Program-made: the position numbers and the translations under genes | Source of the DNA: Pseudolysinimonas kribbensis | GTDB lineage: Bacteria > Actinomycetota > Actinomycetes > Actinomycetales > Microbacteriaceae | Direction of reading: 5' to 3' | Length of the DNA: 64,000 bases | Assembly: GCF_030161895.1 (NCBI RefSeq) | Contig: NZ_BSVB01000001.1 | Coordinates: forward strand, 248,001-312,000 | The notes under the pieces: model-generated | Seen by the model: the letters and a program-made list of their open reading frames with translations, nothing else | What the model was told of the DNA's origin: nothing | Databases searched by the model: none | Part shown: piece by piece, positions 23,627 through 36,839 of the stretch | Layout of the letters: every line of letters begins with the position of its first letter | Numbering within the stretch: the first letter of the stretch is position 1

Positions 23627-24895
23627 CTAGCCGCAGTACTCCGAGCGCCAGTTCCGGACGCCCGAGGAGGACACCGCGGACTGCACGAGCGACCGGTTGT
23701 CGGCGTCGTTGACGGTGCGCTGCGCCGTGACGGTCTTGATCACCTCGGAGCCGGCGGCGGCCACCGTCGCAACCTTCGACCGGATGCCGGCGGGCGACGC
23801 CTTCGCCAATGCGTTCCAGCGATCGACGAAGGCCTGCATCGCACTCAGCGAGGCCGGCACGGAGGTCGCCGGCTGGGGCCACCCGCCGTCGTCACGGCCC
23901 AGGGTCGGGTCCTTGTTGATCGCGGCACAGAATCCCGCGCTGGCGGCGGCGACGCGGTCGTGCGCCTGCTGCTGCCGGAGGACGTTGTAGCCCGCGTAGG
24001 CGCAGCCCGCGGCGACGATGCAGAAGACGACCCCGACGGCCATGCCCGCCTTCAGCAGCCCGATCACCCAGCCCCGACGCGACGAGCTGCGGACCGCCGC
24101 GATGATCGATCCGATCAGTCCGACCGGGGGCACGAGGAACGCCAGGGCGAACAGGATGCGCTCGAGCGGCGTCGAACGCGCCAGCTGCTGTTCGTCGACC
24201 TCCTCGTAGTCACCGGGCAGCAGCGGACCGGAGAGATCCCGCGGCGAGCCGGCCATCGAGGGCGACGCGGGCGGTGCCGGCAAGGTGGGAGCGGGCGCAG
24301 GTGCAGCGCCCGGGGGCGGTGCGGTCACGGGAGCGGCATCCGGCGAGGGTGGCGCTCCCGCCGGCACCGGGAGAGCCGCGGCGAAGATCGACGCGGGTGC
24401 CGGTTCGGATGGGGCGGGCTCCGGAGCGGGCGGTTCGAACGTCGGCGGATCGGGAACGGTCGGCGCCACCGCGGCCCGTCGGCCCCGGGCGGGCGCGATC
24501 ACCGCGCCTCCGAAGGCGGGAGCCGGGACCGGTCCAGCGGGCACGCTCGTCACCGGGGCGGCGCCCGCCGGCGCGGCAGCGGGGCCGGTCGGATCCGCAG
24601 TCGCCGGATCGGGACGCGCCGGCTCGCGGGGCGGGGAGACGCCGACCGGCACCAGCGGCGGCGGTGAGAACGGCGGCCGGGACGCCGGATCGGACACCGG
24701 AGCTCCGCGCGGCGCCGCGGCGGGAGCGGGATCGGGGAACGGGGAGCCGAACGCGGGCGGGATCTGCGCCGACGGCGGCACGGAACCGGCCGGCGGAACC
24801 GGCGCGGCAGCCTGCGCCGGAAGGGGCGCGGTCCGCGGCTCGAACAGGCTCGACAGCGCGTCGAGCCCGTCGCGCGTCTCGTCCTCGGAATCCAT
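23627..24895 (-). CDS. Pro/Ala-rich membrane protein with two membrane segments, function unknown
   Basis: 422 residues. Residues 1 to ~230 are a disordered cytoplasmic region rich in Pro, Ala and Gly. Membrane segments at about 247-267 ([20 protein letters not shown]) and 277-300 ([19 protein letters not shown]) are followed by a ~115-residue outside domain with two cysteines ([13 protein letters not shown]). The membrane part resembles DUF4190-type hairpins. The ATG at 24893-24895 has a strong GGAGG site 7 bases upstream. It lies between tyrS and the rrn promoter; in M. tuberculosis a lipoprotein gene (lprJ) is at the comparable site. No function can be assigned. Confidence 0.85.
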   Translation of the reverse strand: MDSEDETRDGLDALSSLFEPRTAPLPAQAAAPVPPAGSVPPSAQIPPAFGSPFPDPAPAAAPRGAPVSDPASRPPFSPPPLVPVGVSPPREPARPDPATADPTGPAAAPAGAAPVTSVPAGPVPAPAFGGAVIAPARGRRAAVAPTVPDPPTFEPPAPEPAPSEPAPASIFAAALPVPAGAPPSPDAAPVTAPPPGAAPAPAPTLPAPPASPSMAGSPRDLSGPLLPGDYEEVDEQQLARSTPLERILFALAFLVPPVGLIGSIIAAVRSSSRRGWVIGLLKAGMAVGVVFCIVAAGCAYAGYNVLRQQQAHDRVAAASAGFCAAINKDPTLGRDDGGWPQPATSVPASLSAMQAFVDRWNALAKASPAGIRSKVATVAAAGSEVIKTVTAQRTVNDADNRSLVQSAVSSSGVRNWRSEYCG

Positions 24896-24958
24896 CGGCT
24901 GCCTCCGGTGGGAGCCTATGACACCGGCGGTTCCCGTCGAGCGCGCCGACGCCGAGTC

Positions 24959-24975
24959 GCCCCCGAACGGGGGCG
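24959..24975 (-). terminator. Hairpin after tyrS
   Basis: Stem CGCCCC/GGGGCG with a short GAAC-containing loop, immediately after the tyrS stop codon (24977-24979). Probable weak terminator between tyrS and the Pro-rich protein gene. Confidence 0.5.
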
Positions 24976-24976
24976 C

Positions 24977-26258
24977 TCAGACGTGCCGCACGCCGGCGAG
25001 GGTGCGCTTGCCGCGCCGCAGCACCGCCACTCCCCGGCCAGCAGCCCATCTCCGAGCACGGCCGCGGTGTCGTCGATCCGGCCGTTGTTGAGGTACACGC
25101 CGCCCTGCTCGATCGCGCGGCGCGACTCCCCAGGCTCGAGGTGAGGCCGGCATCCACGAGCAGCTGGGCGATCGGGGTGTCGCTCGCCCCGGTCGCCGAC
25201 GGCAGCTCCGAGATCGCGGACTCGAGGGTGGCGGCGTCGAGCGCGGCGAGGTCGCCCTGCCCGAACAGCGCCTCGGACGCCGCCATCACGGCATCCGTCG
25301 CCGGCTCACCGTGCACGAGCGACGTCACCTCACGCGCGAGCGTGCGTTGCGCGGCGCGCTTGAAGGGTTCCGCCGCGACGGCCGCCGCGAGCTGCTCGAT
25401 CTCGGCACGCGTCAGGAAGGTGAAGACCTTGAGCCTCTCGATCACGTCCGCGTCGTCGGTGTTGAGCCAGAACTGGTAGAAGGCGTAGGGGCTGCAGAGC
25501 ACGGGGTCGAGCCAGATCGCGTTGCCCTCGCTCTTGCCGAACTTGGTGCCGTCGCTGTTGGTGATGAGCGGCGTGCCGATCGCGTGCACCGACGTCCCCT
25601 CGGCGCGGTGGATGAGGTCGACCCCGCTCGTGAGGTTGCCCCACTGGTCGCTGCCTCCGGTCTGCAGCCGGCAGCCGTGCTCCCGGTACAGATGCAGGTA
25701 GTCCATGCCCTGCAGGATCTGGTAGCTGAACTCCGTGTAGGAGATGCCCTCGGCGCTGTTCAGGCGCGAGGCGACGATCTCCTTCTTGATCATCGTGCCG
25801 ACCCGGTAGTGCTTGCCGATGTCGCGCAGGTAGTCGATGACCGACATGGGCTCGGTCCAGTCGAGGTTGTTGACCATCCGGGCCGCATTCGCGCCCTCGA
25901 ACGACAGGAAGCGCTCGACCTGGGCCCGTAGCAGGGCGACCCACTCGGCGACCTGCTCCTTGGAGTTCAGGGTGCGCTCGGTCGTCGAGCGGGGATCGCC
26001 GATCAGGCCGGTCGAGCCGCCGACCAGACCCAGCGGACGATGACCGGCGAGCTGGATGCGGCGCATCGTGAGCAGCTGCACCAGGTTGCCCAGGTGCAGG
26101 CTCGCGGCGGTGGGATCGAACCCGCAGTAGAACGTGATCGGCTCGCCCGCGAGGAGCCGCTTGAGCTCGCCCTCGTCGGTCGACACCTGCACGAGCCCGC
26201 GCCAGACGAGCTCCTCCCAGACGTCGTCGAACGTCGGATCATTGGCCGGGCGATGCAC
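24977..26258 (-). CDS. tyrS: Tyrosyl-tRNA synthetase, frame broken twice near the C-terminus
   Basis: Class I synthetase. [17 protein letters not shown] carries the HIGH-type motif (HLGN), and [12 protein letters not shown] is the KMSKS-type loop. [18 protein letters not shown] and [14 protein letters not shown] are signature segments. The C-terminal S4 domain is split: [20 protein letters not shown] and the tail [15 protein letters not shown] are in other frames, rejoined by one base at 25128-25131 and one at 25032-25035. About 426 residues when restored. The GTG (26256-26258) lies 6 bases after TAGCCT, so the mRNA is probably leaderless. Confidence 0.95.
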
Positions 26259-26294
26259 CGGATCAGGCTACCGGCTGCTCGATAGGCTCACCGC
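26259..26294. promoter_or_regulatory. 36-base divergent promoter region, both genes leaderless-type
   Basis: tyrS (minus) has TAGCCT at 26265-26270 and DUF2207 (plus) has TAGGCT at 26283-26288, each exactly 6 bases before its GTG. Neither has a Shine-Dalgarno site, so transcription probably begins at or next to both start codons, and the two -35 regions must overlap the opposite -10. Confidence 0.65.
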
Positions 26295-28130
26295 GTGCGA
26301 GCGATCCCCCGCCATCGGGCCACCCGTCTGCTCCTCGCCGCGGTCGCACTCGGCCTCACGGCCGGCGGCATCGCGCTGGACGCCTCGCCCGCGCACGCGG
26401 ACGACACGGCCCTCACCTTCGCGTCGTTCCACGCCGACTACACGCTCGGCCTCGACGCGGCGGGCCACTCGACCCTCGCGGTGACCGAGACGATCGTCGC
26501 CGACTTCCCGACCGCCGACCTGAATCACGGCATCCTGCGCGCCGTGCCGAGCTACGACGAGACGACCAGGGTCGAGAACGGCTTCACGCTCCGCAGCGTC
26601 ACCGACGACGGCCGACCGGCTCACGTCGACGTCAGCCGCGACGGCGACTTCACGCAGCTGCGGATCGGCGACGCCGACCGTTACGTGCACGGTCGGCACA
26701 CCTACGTCATCCGGTACACCCAGCTGCACGCCGCGCATCCGTTCGACAAGGGCGACGACGAGTTCTACTGGGACGTGAACGGCGACGGCTGGGGTCAGGG
26801 CTTCGGCGCCGTGAGCACGACCGTGCACCTGCGCGACGGACTCGCGAGCCGGCTCACCGGCCGGACCGCGTGCTACCCGCCCCCGGGCGGCGGGGAGTGC
26901 GCCCTGCAGCGCACGTCCGACGGCTTCACGGCGAAGACGGACGCGGTCGGGCCGTACTCGACGCTCACGATCGCGATCGGATTCCGCCCGCACACGTTCA
27001 CCCCCGGCCCGACCCCCGACGATTCCTGGGTGGTCGCGGTCGCGCCATGGGTGCTCGCCGGCCTCGTCGCGGCCATCGCCGTCGCGATCGTGCTGCTGCG
27101 GCTCGTGTTCTGGCGCGACGCGCCGGGAGCGATCATCGTGCCGCGCTACGAGCCGCCCGAGGACATCGGGGTGATGTCGGCCGCGATGCTGCTGCACCGC
27201 GACGCCGCCGCACTGCCCGCGGTGCTCGTGCAGTTCGCGGTCACGGGCGCGGCGCGTCTGGTCGAGGATCCCGACGCCGAGCACGACGAGCGCTACCGCC
27301 TCGACCTCGTCGACCCGGATCGCCTCACCCAGACGGACGACCGCGCGGCGCTCGAGAAGGTCTTCGGCGGCACGCAGAAGCACAAGCGCCTCGTGCTCGA
27401 CCGTTCGGACCGCAAGCTCGGGGATCGCCTTCGCACGCTGCAGCAGCAGGCCCACGGGGCGCTGCGCGCGCGTCGGCTCGTCGTCGGCCGCAAGAGCCCG
27501 CTCACCACGCTCATGCGCTGGGTCGCGTTCCTGTGCATGGCCGGCGCGGTCGCGATCTTCCTCTGGGCGGACGACCGTGACGTGGTCGGCCCGGAGTGGG
27601 TCTGGCTCGTGCTCGCCGTGCTGGTGGGCGCACCGATCACGATCGCCTTCGCCGGGATGCCGGAGCGCCTGAGCGCGAAGGGATCCGCGATCCGCGACCA
27701 GCTGCTCGGTCTGCGCGACTATCTGGAGCTGGCCGAGGCCGACCGGCTACGGGTGCTGCAGAGCCCGCAGGGCGCCGAACGGACCCGGATCGACCCCGCC
27801 GACGACGCGGCCGTCGTCGATCTCTACGAGCGCCTCCTGCCGTGGGCCATGGTCTGGGGTGTCGAGGGTCGCTGGGCGAAGGTGCTGGGCGAGCACTACG
27901 CGACGACGCCGAGCGCCGCACCCTCGAACCTCGATCTCACGGGGCCGGCGCTGCTCGTCGGACTCGCGGCGTTCAGCCACTCGATGCAGCCGAGCGGCTT
28001 CGCCGCGACGCCCACGGTGTCGTCGAGCTCGTCATGGTCCGGCTCCGGTTCCAGCAGCTCCTTCGGCGGGTCGTTCGGGGGCGGGTTCTCCGGCGGCGGG
28101 GGCGGCGGTGGAGGCGGAGGCGGCTGGTGA
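26295..28130 (+). CDS. DUF2207 membrane protein with Gly-rich tail
   Basis: 611 residues. A signal peptide with cleavage after AHA (about residue 35) is followed by an outside beta-rich DUF2207 domain (LTFASFHADYTLGLD, NHGILRAVPSYDE), a membrane segment at about 245-272, a cytoplasmic domain, two more segments near 405-425 and 434-454, and a Ser/Gly tail ending in eleven glycines and Trp. This layout is standard for the family, whose role is unknown (cell-envelope function suspected). The Gly tail probably mediates assembly or anchoring; that is inference. Confidence 0.92.
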   Translation: MRAIPRHRATRLLLAAVALGLTAGGIALDASPAHADDTALTFASFHADYTLGLDAAGHSTLAVTETIVADFPTADLNHGILRAVPSYDETTRVENGFTLRSVTDDGRPAHVDVSRDGDFTQLRIGDADRYVHGRHTYVIRYTQLHAAHPFDKGDDEFYWDVNGDGWGQGFGAVSTTVHLRDGLASRLTGRTACYPPPGGGECALQRTSDGFTAKTDAVGPYSTLTIAIGFRPHTFTPGPTPDDSWVVAVAPWVLAGLVAAIAVAIVLLRLVFWRDAPGAIIVPRYEPPEDIGVMSAAMLLHRDAAALPAVLVQFAVTGAARLVEDPDAEHDERYRLDLVDPDRLTQTDDRAALEKVFGGTQKHKRLVLDRSDRKLGDRLRTLQQQAHGALRARRLVVGRKSPLTTLMRWVAFLCMAGAVAIFLWADDRDVVGPEWVWLVLAVLVGAPITIAFAGMPERLSAKGSAIRDQLLGLRDYLELAEADRLRVLQSPQGAERTRIDPADDAAVVDLYERLLPWAMVWGVEGRWAKVLGEHYATTPSAAPSNLDLTGPALLVGLAAFSHSMQPSGFAATPTVSSSSSWSGSGSSSSFGGSFGGGFSGGGGGGGGGGGW

Positions 28131-29047
28131 TCCGGCGTCGCGGGCCTCGCTGAGCCCCTCGCGCGCATCCTGCTCCGCGGCCTCCTCGGGCAGGTCGGGC
28201 GGCTGCGGCGGGTAGACCCAGGTGACGAGAGCCACCGAGATCATCATCAGCAGGAACCAGGAGCCCATCTTCGAGATCGGCACCGGATGCCATCCGTGCA
28301 GCTGCGAGGGTACAGCCACGTGCCGCTGGCGGTGCCCACGTTCTCGGCGATCCAGATGACGAACGCGACGCCCACGAAGGCGGCGAGCAGCGGCATCCGG
28401 ACGCGCACCCGCAGGATGCGGAACTCCATCGAGGTGACCCAGAACAGCGTGACGACCGCGGCGATGAGCAGCCAGCGCAGGTCGATGATCCAGTGGTGGC
28501 TGAAGAAGTTGACGTAGATGAGCGCGGCGAGCACCCCGCCGACCCAGCGCGGCGGATAGCGGTCGAAGCGCAGGTCGAACAGCCGGAACACGCGCACGAG
28601 GTACGAGCCGACCGCGGCGTACATGAAGCCGGAGAACAGCGGCACGTTGGCGATGTGCAGCACGCCGCCCGGCGGGTAGATCCACGAGCCGACGTCGGTC
28701 TTGAACAGCTCCATGACGGTGCCGACGACGTGGAACAGGATGATCACCCGCAGCTCGCGCAGCGTCTCGAGGCGGCCGAGCACCATGCAGACCTGCACGA
28801 GCACGGCGAGGATCGTGCGCAGATCGTTGCGATCGAGCGCCGCGTGATCGGGGTACCAGAGCTCGGTGCCGACGAGCACGGCGAGCATGATGCCGCCGAA
28901 GAGCGCGGCCCACGCCTGCTTGGCCCCGAAGACGAGGATCTCGACGAGCGCACCCCGGACCCGGCTGAGCGCCGGCCGGCCGGGGCGGTCGAGGATGCGG
29001 TGGGCGGCCGCGTCGATGATGCGCTCGACAGAGGTCAGCCCGGCCAC
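28032..29047 (-). CDS. DUF817 family membrane protein, frame broken
   Basis: Polytopic membrane protein: VFGAKQAWAALFGGIMLA, TELWYPDHAAL, VIILFHVVGTVMELFKTDVG and GSWIYPPGG are DUF817 signatures, with about seven membrane segments. After GTWLYP the frame changes; one base at the G run 28308-28310 joins it to SQLHGWHPVPISKMGSWF. The restored tail is Ala/Pro/Glu-rich and runs to 28032, overlapping the converging DUF2207 gene by 99 bases; a shorter true end after another missed base cannot be excluded. Start GTG 29045-29047. Function unknown. Confidence 0.78.
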
Positions 29048-29100
29048 GGTTCACCGTAGTCAGGCGGAGGTGAGAGCTCGTCCTCCTGGCCGTCGGAACG

Positions 29101-29148
29101 TTGACTCGTGTGTAATCAACGTATTATGCTTGATCAGGACTCGATCAA
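29101..29148 (+). promoter_or_regulatory. Promoter and inverted-repeat operator of the SatD-like gene
   Basis: TTGACT (29101-29106), 18 bases, TATGCT (29125-29130); TATTAT at 29122-29127 is an alternative -10. A perfect inverted repeat TTGATC-N7-GATCAA (29130-29148) covers the expected start site, so the downstream DNA-binding protein may repress itself here. The local sequence is more AT-rich than its surroundings. Confidence 0.6.
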
Positions 29149-29157
29149 AGGATTTCC

Positions 29158-29794
29158 ATGCTCACGATGACGGCGGACCAGATCGACAGCCGGCACGGCG
29201 ACGATCTCGCAGACGACGCGCTCGAGATCCTTCTGGGCCTGGGAGCGGACCGGTACGTGCTCCCCCGACCGCACGGCCGGCGACGAGGTCCAGGCCCTCG
29301 CGCGCGACGGCCGCGCGGTGCTCGACGCCGCGCTCGCCCTGCTCCGCACCGGCGATTGGCGGGTCGGCATCGGGATCGGACGCGTGCGTCTCCCGCTCCC
29401 TGACGTCACCCGCGCGGTCGGCGGCAGCGCCTTCGTGAACGCGCGCTCCGGCGTCGAGGAGGCCCGTCGCCATCCCTACGGCTGCGTCGTGATCGCCGAC
29501 GACGCCCGTCAGACCGCCACGATCCAGCCGCTCATCGACCTGCTGCTCTACTTCCGGGGCCGCCGCACCGATCCCGGATGGGAGATGTGGGACCTCATGG
29601 AGGGCGGGCTCAGCCAGAAGGACGCCGCCGCGCGGCTCGGGATCACGCCGCAGGCGGCGTCGCGACGCGCGCTCGCGGCCGGCGTGCGGCTCGACTCGGC
29701 GGCGCGCGGCGCGTTGGCCTCGCTGCTCGACACGGCCGATCCGGATGCCGCGCCTGTCGCGGACTCCGACGGGCGCGGCAGCGGGGAGGATTGA
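29158..29794 (+). CDS. SatD-like DNA-binding protein, frame broken
   Basis: About 212 residues when restored. The N-terminus (MTADQIDSRHGDD) and, after adding one base to the C run at 29262-29266, TAGDEVQALARDG resemble SatD-type regulators. The middle (VGIGIGRVRLPLP) is conserved in the same proteins. The C-terminus has a helix-turn-helix, LSQKDAAARLGITPQAASRR. ATG at 29158 has AAAGGA 8 bases upstream. It sits 4 bases before a membrane protein gene, a known pairing for this type. The family name is a best match, not certain. Probably autoregulated through the inverted repeat at 29130-29148. Confidence 0.75.
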
Positions 29795-29798
29795 GCCC

Positions 29799-30386
29799 AT
29801 GATCGTGCCCGTCGTGCTCGAGGTCGTCGTCTGGCTGCTCGCGATCCTAGTGACCGCGGGCGCCTTGGTGCTGTCCGCACTCGCGGCGCGGATGCGCCAG
29901 CCCCTGCTGGCGCTCGTCGCCCTGCTGCCCGTCGGTCTCGGTGCGCTCCTGCTGGCCTTCCGGCTCGCAGTGCCCGCCCCGGCCCCCGCGTTCTGGGTGA
30001 TGCTCGCCCTCGTGGTCGCGGCGCTCGGCGTCGTCGCGGGGAGCCCGCTCACGATGCTCGTGCTGCGCCGGACGGCGCCTGCGCAGACCGAGCGGGAGGG
30101 CGTCGCGGGCGGCATCGTCGTCGAGGGCGAGGACGGCCGGAAGCCGCGAGAGGTGCTGCGCGGCGGCGCGATCATCGGCTACCTCGAGCGCGCGGCGATC
30201 GTCGTCTCCATCGTCGTGGGGCATCCGGAGGCGGTCGCCGTGATCGTCGCCGTGAAGGGCCTCGGCCGGTTCTCGGAGCTCAGCTCGCCCGAGGTGCGCG
30301 AACGATTCATCATCGGCACCCTCGTGAGCATGATCTGGGCAGCGGCCTGCGGCGGGATCGTGTGGCTGGCGGGGTCGGTCTTCTAG
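29799..30386 (+). CDS. Membrane protein paired with the SatD-like regulator
   Basis: 195 residues with five hydrophobic segments (VVLEVVVWLLAILVTAGALV, LLALVALLPVGLGALLLAF, VMLALVVAALGVVAG, AAIVVSIVVGHPEAVAVIVA, VSMIWAAACGGIVWLAG). The conserved cytoplasmic loop GAIIGYLERAAI and the segment KGLGRFSELSSPEVRERFIIG recur in partners of SatD-like proteins. ATG at 29799-29801 with GGGAGGA upstream, 4 bases after the regulator's stop, so the two form one operon. Function unknown. Confidence 0.85.
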   Translation: MIVPVVLEVVVWLLAILVTAGALVLSALAARMRQPLLALVALLPVGLGALLLAFRLAVPAPAPAFWVMLALVVAALGVVAGSPLTMLVLRRTAPAQTEREGVAGGIVVEGEDGRKPREVLRGGAIIGYLERAAIVVSIVVGHPEAVAVIVAVKGLGRFSELSSPEVRERFIIGTLVSMIWAAACGGIVWLAGSVF

Positions 30387-30487
30387 CCGGCCGCTTCTCG
30401 GCGCGCGGCTCCGCGGCGAGCGCCTCTGGTTGCATCACCCCGGCGCGGATGTCGGTGCCCGCGTGGTGCAGACGTGGGCGCTCGGGC

Positions 30488-33726
<3,239 letters not shown>

Positions 33727-33767
33727 GTGCTGTGTCTCCTTGAGTTCGGAATCAGTCTAAAGATCGG

Positions 33768-33825
33768 TGAGGTGGCAGCTTTCGTCGTGCCCGGGCCCGG
33801 GGAGGCGACGAAAAGTGTCACCTCA
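33768..33825 (-). terminator. Long hairpin between argF and argG
   Basis: Arms of 20 bases (33768-33787 and 33806-33825) pair at 17 positions; the loop contains the self-complementary GCCCGGGC. The argF stop codon (33823-33825) forms the stem base. Acts probably as terminator or attenuator between argCJBDF and argGH, at the place where argR is found in relatives. Confidence 0.6.
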
Positions 33826-34745
33826 GGCGCGCTCGAGGAGCCAGATGAGGAGCGCCTTCTGGGCGTGCAGGCGGTTCTCCGCCTCGTCCCAGATGACCGA
33901 CCGCGGCCCGTCGATGACCGAGGCGGCGACCTCGTAGCCGCGATCGGCGGGGAGGCAGTGCAGGAAGATCGCGTCCGGCTTCGCCAGCGCCATGAGGTCC
34001 GGCGTCACCTGGTAGTCGCCGAGCGCGGCGACGCGGACCGCCTTCTCCTCCTCCTTGCCCATCGACACCCAGGTGTCGGTCACGACGACATCGGCGCCGG
34101 CGACGGCCTCCTCGGGGTCGTGCAGCAATGTGATCGAGCCACCGGTCGTGTCGGCGATGCGCTCGGCGTCGGCGACGATCCCGGCATCCGGGGCATACGC
34201 CTCGGGGAACCCGACACGCAGATGCATGCCGGCCGTCGCGCACGCGAGGAGATAGGAGTGCACCATGTTGTCGGCGCCGTCCCCGAGGAACGCGACGGTC
34301 AGGCCGGCCAATGCGCCCTTGTGCTCGCGGATCGTGAGCAGGTCCGCGAGCAGCTGGCACGGATGGAAGACGTCGCTCAGGGCGTTGACGACGGGCACCC
34401 GGGTGCCCCGCGCCATCTCCTCCAGGCCCTCCTGCGCGTAGGTGCGCCAGACGATCGCCGACACCATCCGCTCGAGCACACGGGCCGTGTCGGACGGCGT
34501 CTCCTTGCCCCCGAGCTGACTGTTCGCGGTCGAGATGATCAGCGGGCTGCCGCCGAGGTCGGCGATCCCCACCGCGAAGCTCACCCGGGTGCGCGTCGAC
34601 GACTTGTCGAAGATGACGGCGACGGTCTGCGGTCCGGCGAGCGGCTTCACCCCCAGCGGTCGGCCTTGATCCTCTCCGCGAGGTCGAGGATGTCGGTCTG
34701 CTCGGCCGGGCTGATGTCGTCGTCGCGGAGGAAATGGCGGGTCAT
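33823..34745 (-). CDS. argF: Ornithine carbamoyltransferase, frame broken near the N-terminus
   Basis: Makes citrulline from ornithine and carbamoyl phosphate. The carbamoyl-phosphate loop SSTRTRVSF, the ornithine-binding DVFHPCQLLAD and the HCLP motif (FLHCLPADRGYEV) are present. The first 32 residues ([16 protein letters not shown]…) lie in another frame; one base at 34650-34654 joins them at RWGVKPLAG. About 306 residues. ATG 34743-34745 overlaps the argD stop. The break is probably an artefact. Confidence 0.95.
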
Positions 34746-35949
34746 GCGGTGGCTCCCGTCGGAGTGGAGGCGGCGACCGCGGCGAGCGCCGCGGCGAACT
34801 TCTCGGTGAACTCGGCCACCTCGGCGTCGCCGATGATGAGCGGCGGGGCGAGCCGGACGCGGGATTCCGCGGCGGCGTTGACGATGAGCCCGCGCTCCTG
34901 GGCCGCGGCGACGATCTCCTTCGCGACGGGCCGGGTCAGGACGACGCCGATCAGCAGGCCGCGGCCGGAGAGCTCCGCGACGAGCGGGGATGCCATCCCC
35001 GCGATCGCCGCGCGCAGCTCGGCCCCGCGCAGCGCCGCGTTCGCGACCAGGCCCGCGTCCTCGATCTCGGCGAGCACCGCGCCGGCCACGGCGGTGGCGA
35101 GCGGGTTGCCGCCGTAGGTCGAGCCGTGCTGCCCGGGCTGCAGCAGCTGAGCGGCGGCGCCGAAGCCGACGAGCGCCCCGATCGGGAAGCCGCCGCCGAG
35201 CCCCTTGGCCAGCGCCACGGCATCCGGCGCCGCTCCCGGCGGCAGAACGCCCTCGGCCTGGTAGACGAACCAGTCGCCGGTGCGGCCGATGCCCGTCTGG
35301 ATCTCGTCGAGGATCAGCAGCGCCCCGTGCCGCGAGGTCAGTTCTCGCGCGGCGGCGAGGTAGCCGTCCGGCAGGTCGACGACACCGGCCTCGCCCTGGA
35401 TCGGCTCGACCACGAGGGCGGCGACGTCGTCGGCCAGCGCCTTCTCGAGCGCCGCGATGGTCGGCGCGATCTGCTCGACCCCGGCAGCAGCGGCCGGAAC
35501 GGGTCCTGCAGCACGGGTTTGCCGGTGAGCGACAGCGCCCCCATCGTGCGGCCGTGGAACGAGCCGGTGAGCGACAGGATGCGCGGCCGGCCGGTGCGCC
35601 GGGCGAGCTTCACGGCCGCCTCGATCGCCTCCGTGCCGGAGTTGGTGAAGTACACCGCGTCGCCGCCGGTCAGCCGGGTCAGCCGCTCGGCGAGCGCGAG
35701 CTCGGGCTCGCTCGCGAAGTAGTTGGAGATGTGCGCGAGCCGCTCCGCCTGCGCCGACACGGCGCGGGTGAAGACCGGATGCGCGTGCCCGAGCGCGTTG
35801 ACCGCGATGCCCCCGAGGAAGTCGAGGTACTCGGTGCCCTCGACGTCCCAGACCCGGGCGCCCTTGCCGTGCGAGAGCATGGCGAGCGGCGACGGGACGG
35901 TGGGCATCATCGCGGCGCGGAACCGGGTGGTGAAGGTGGACGCGTTCAC
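34742..35949 (-). CDS. argD: Acetylornithine aminotransferase, frame broken
   Basis: PLP enzyme converting N-acetylglutamate semialdehyde to N-acetylornithine. [40 protein letters not shown] and the lysine loop [14 protein letters not shown] are diagnostic. The two parts rejoin with one base at 35479-35482 (FRPLLPG then [11 protein letters not shown]). About 401 residues. GTG 35947-35949 overlaps the argB stop. Confidence 0.95.
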
Positions 35950-36839
35950 GGGATCACCTCCGTGCCGACGCCGGCGTCCGTGAAGATCTCGAGCAGGATC
36001 GAGTGCGGGCGCCGGCCGTCGATGATCGCCGCCTTGGGCACGCCGCCGAGCACGGCATCCAGGCACGCGGTCATCTTCGGGATCATGCCGCTCGAAAGGC
36101 TCGGCAGCAGCCGGGTCAGCTCGGCGGCGTCGATCTGGCTGACGAGCGCGTCGCGGTCGGGCCAGTCGCGGTACAGCCCCGCGACGTCGGTGAGCACCAC
36201 GAGCTTCGCGGCACCGAGGGCGATGGCGAGCGACGCGGCGGCCGAGTCGGCGTTGACGTTGAGCGACTGCCCCGGCTGGTCGAGGTCGGGCGCGATCGAG
36301 GAGACGACCGGGATGCGCCCCGCGTCGAGCTGCGCGATCACGGCCGCGGGGTCGACCTCCACGACGTCGCCGACCAGGCCGATGTCGACCGGTTGGCCGT
36401 CGACGATCGCCTCGCGCCGGCGTCCGCGGAACAGCCCGGCGTCCTCGCCCGAGATCGCGGCCGCGAGCGGCCCGTGCTCGTTGATGAGGCTCACGAGTTC
36501 CCGGCTCACCTGGCCGGTCAGCACCATGCGCACGACGTCCATCGCCTCCGGCGTGGTCACGCGGTAGCCGCCGCGGAACTCGCTCGGGATGCCGAGCCGT
36601 TCGAGCATCGACGTGATCTGCGGCCCGCCGCCGTGCACGACGACCGGCCGGATGCCGACGTGCCGCAGATAGACCATGTCCTGCGCGAACGCGCGCTGCA
36701 GCTCCTCGTCGACCATCGCGTTGCCGCCGAACTTGACGACGACGATGCGGCCGGCGAAGCGCTGCAGCCACGGCAGCGACTCGATGAGGACCGCGGCCTT
36801 GTCCACCGCGTCCAGATCGTCCAGCACCACGTCGCTCAT
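35946..36839 (-). CDS. argB: Acetylglutamate kinase
   Basis: Phosphorylates N-acetylglutamate, usually the arginine-inhibited step. [33 protein letters not shown] and [13 protein letters not shown] are the family blocks. 297 residues, intact. The ~20-residue N-terminal extension before the kinase fold ([17 protein letters not shown]) is the helix that mediates hexamer formation in arginine-sensitive enzymes, so feedback inhibition is likely (inference). ATG 36837-36839 overlaps the argJ stop. Confidence 0.97.
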   Translation of the reverse strand: MSDVVLDDLDAVDKAAVLIESLPWLQRFAGRIVVVKFGGNAMVDEELQRAFAQDMVYLRHVGIRPVVVHGGGPQITSMLERLGIPSEFRGGYRVTTPEAMDVVRMVLTGQVSRELVSLINEHGPLAAAISGEDAGLFRGRRREAIVDGQPVDIGLVGDVVEVDPAAVIAQLDAGRIPVVSSIAPDLDQPGQSLNVNADSAAASLAIALGAAKLVVLTDVAGLYRDWPDRDALVSQIDAAELTRLLPSLSSGMIPKMTACLDAVLGGVPKAAIIDGRRPHSILLEIFTDAGVGTEVIP

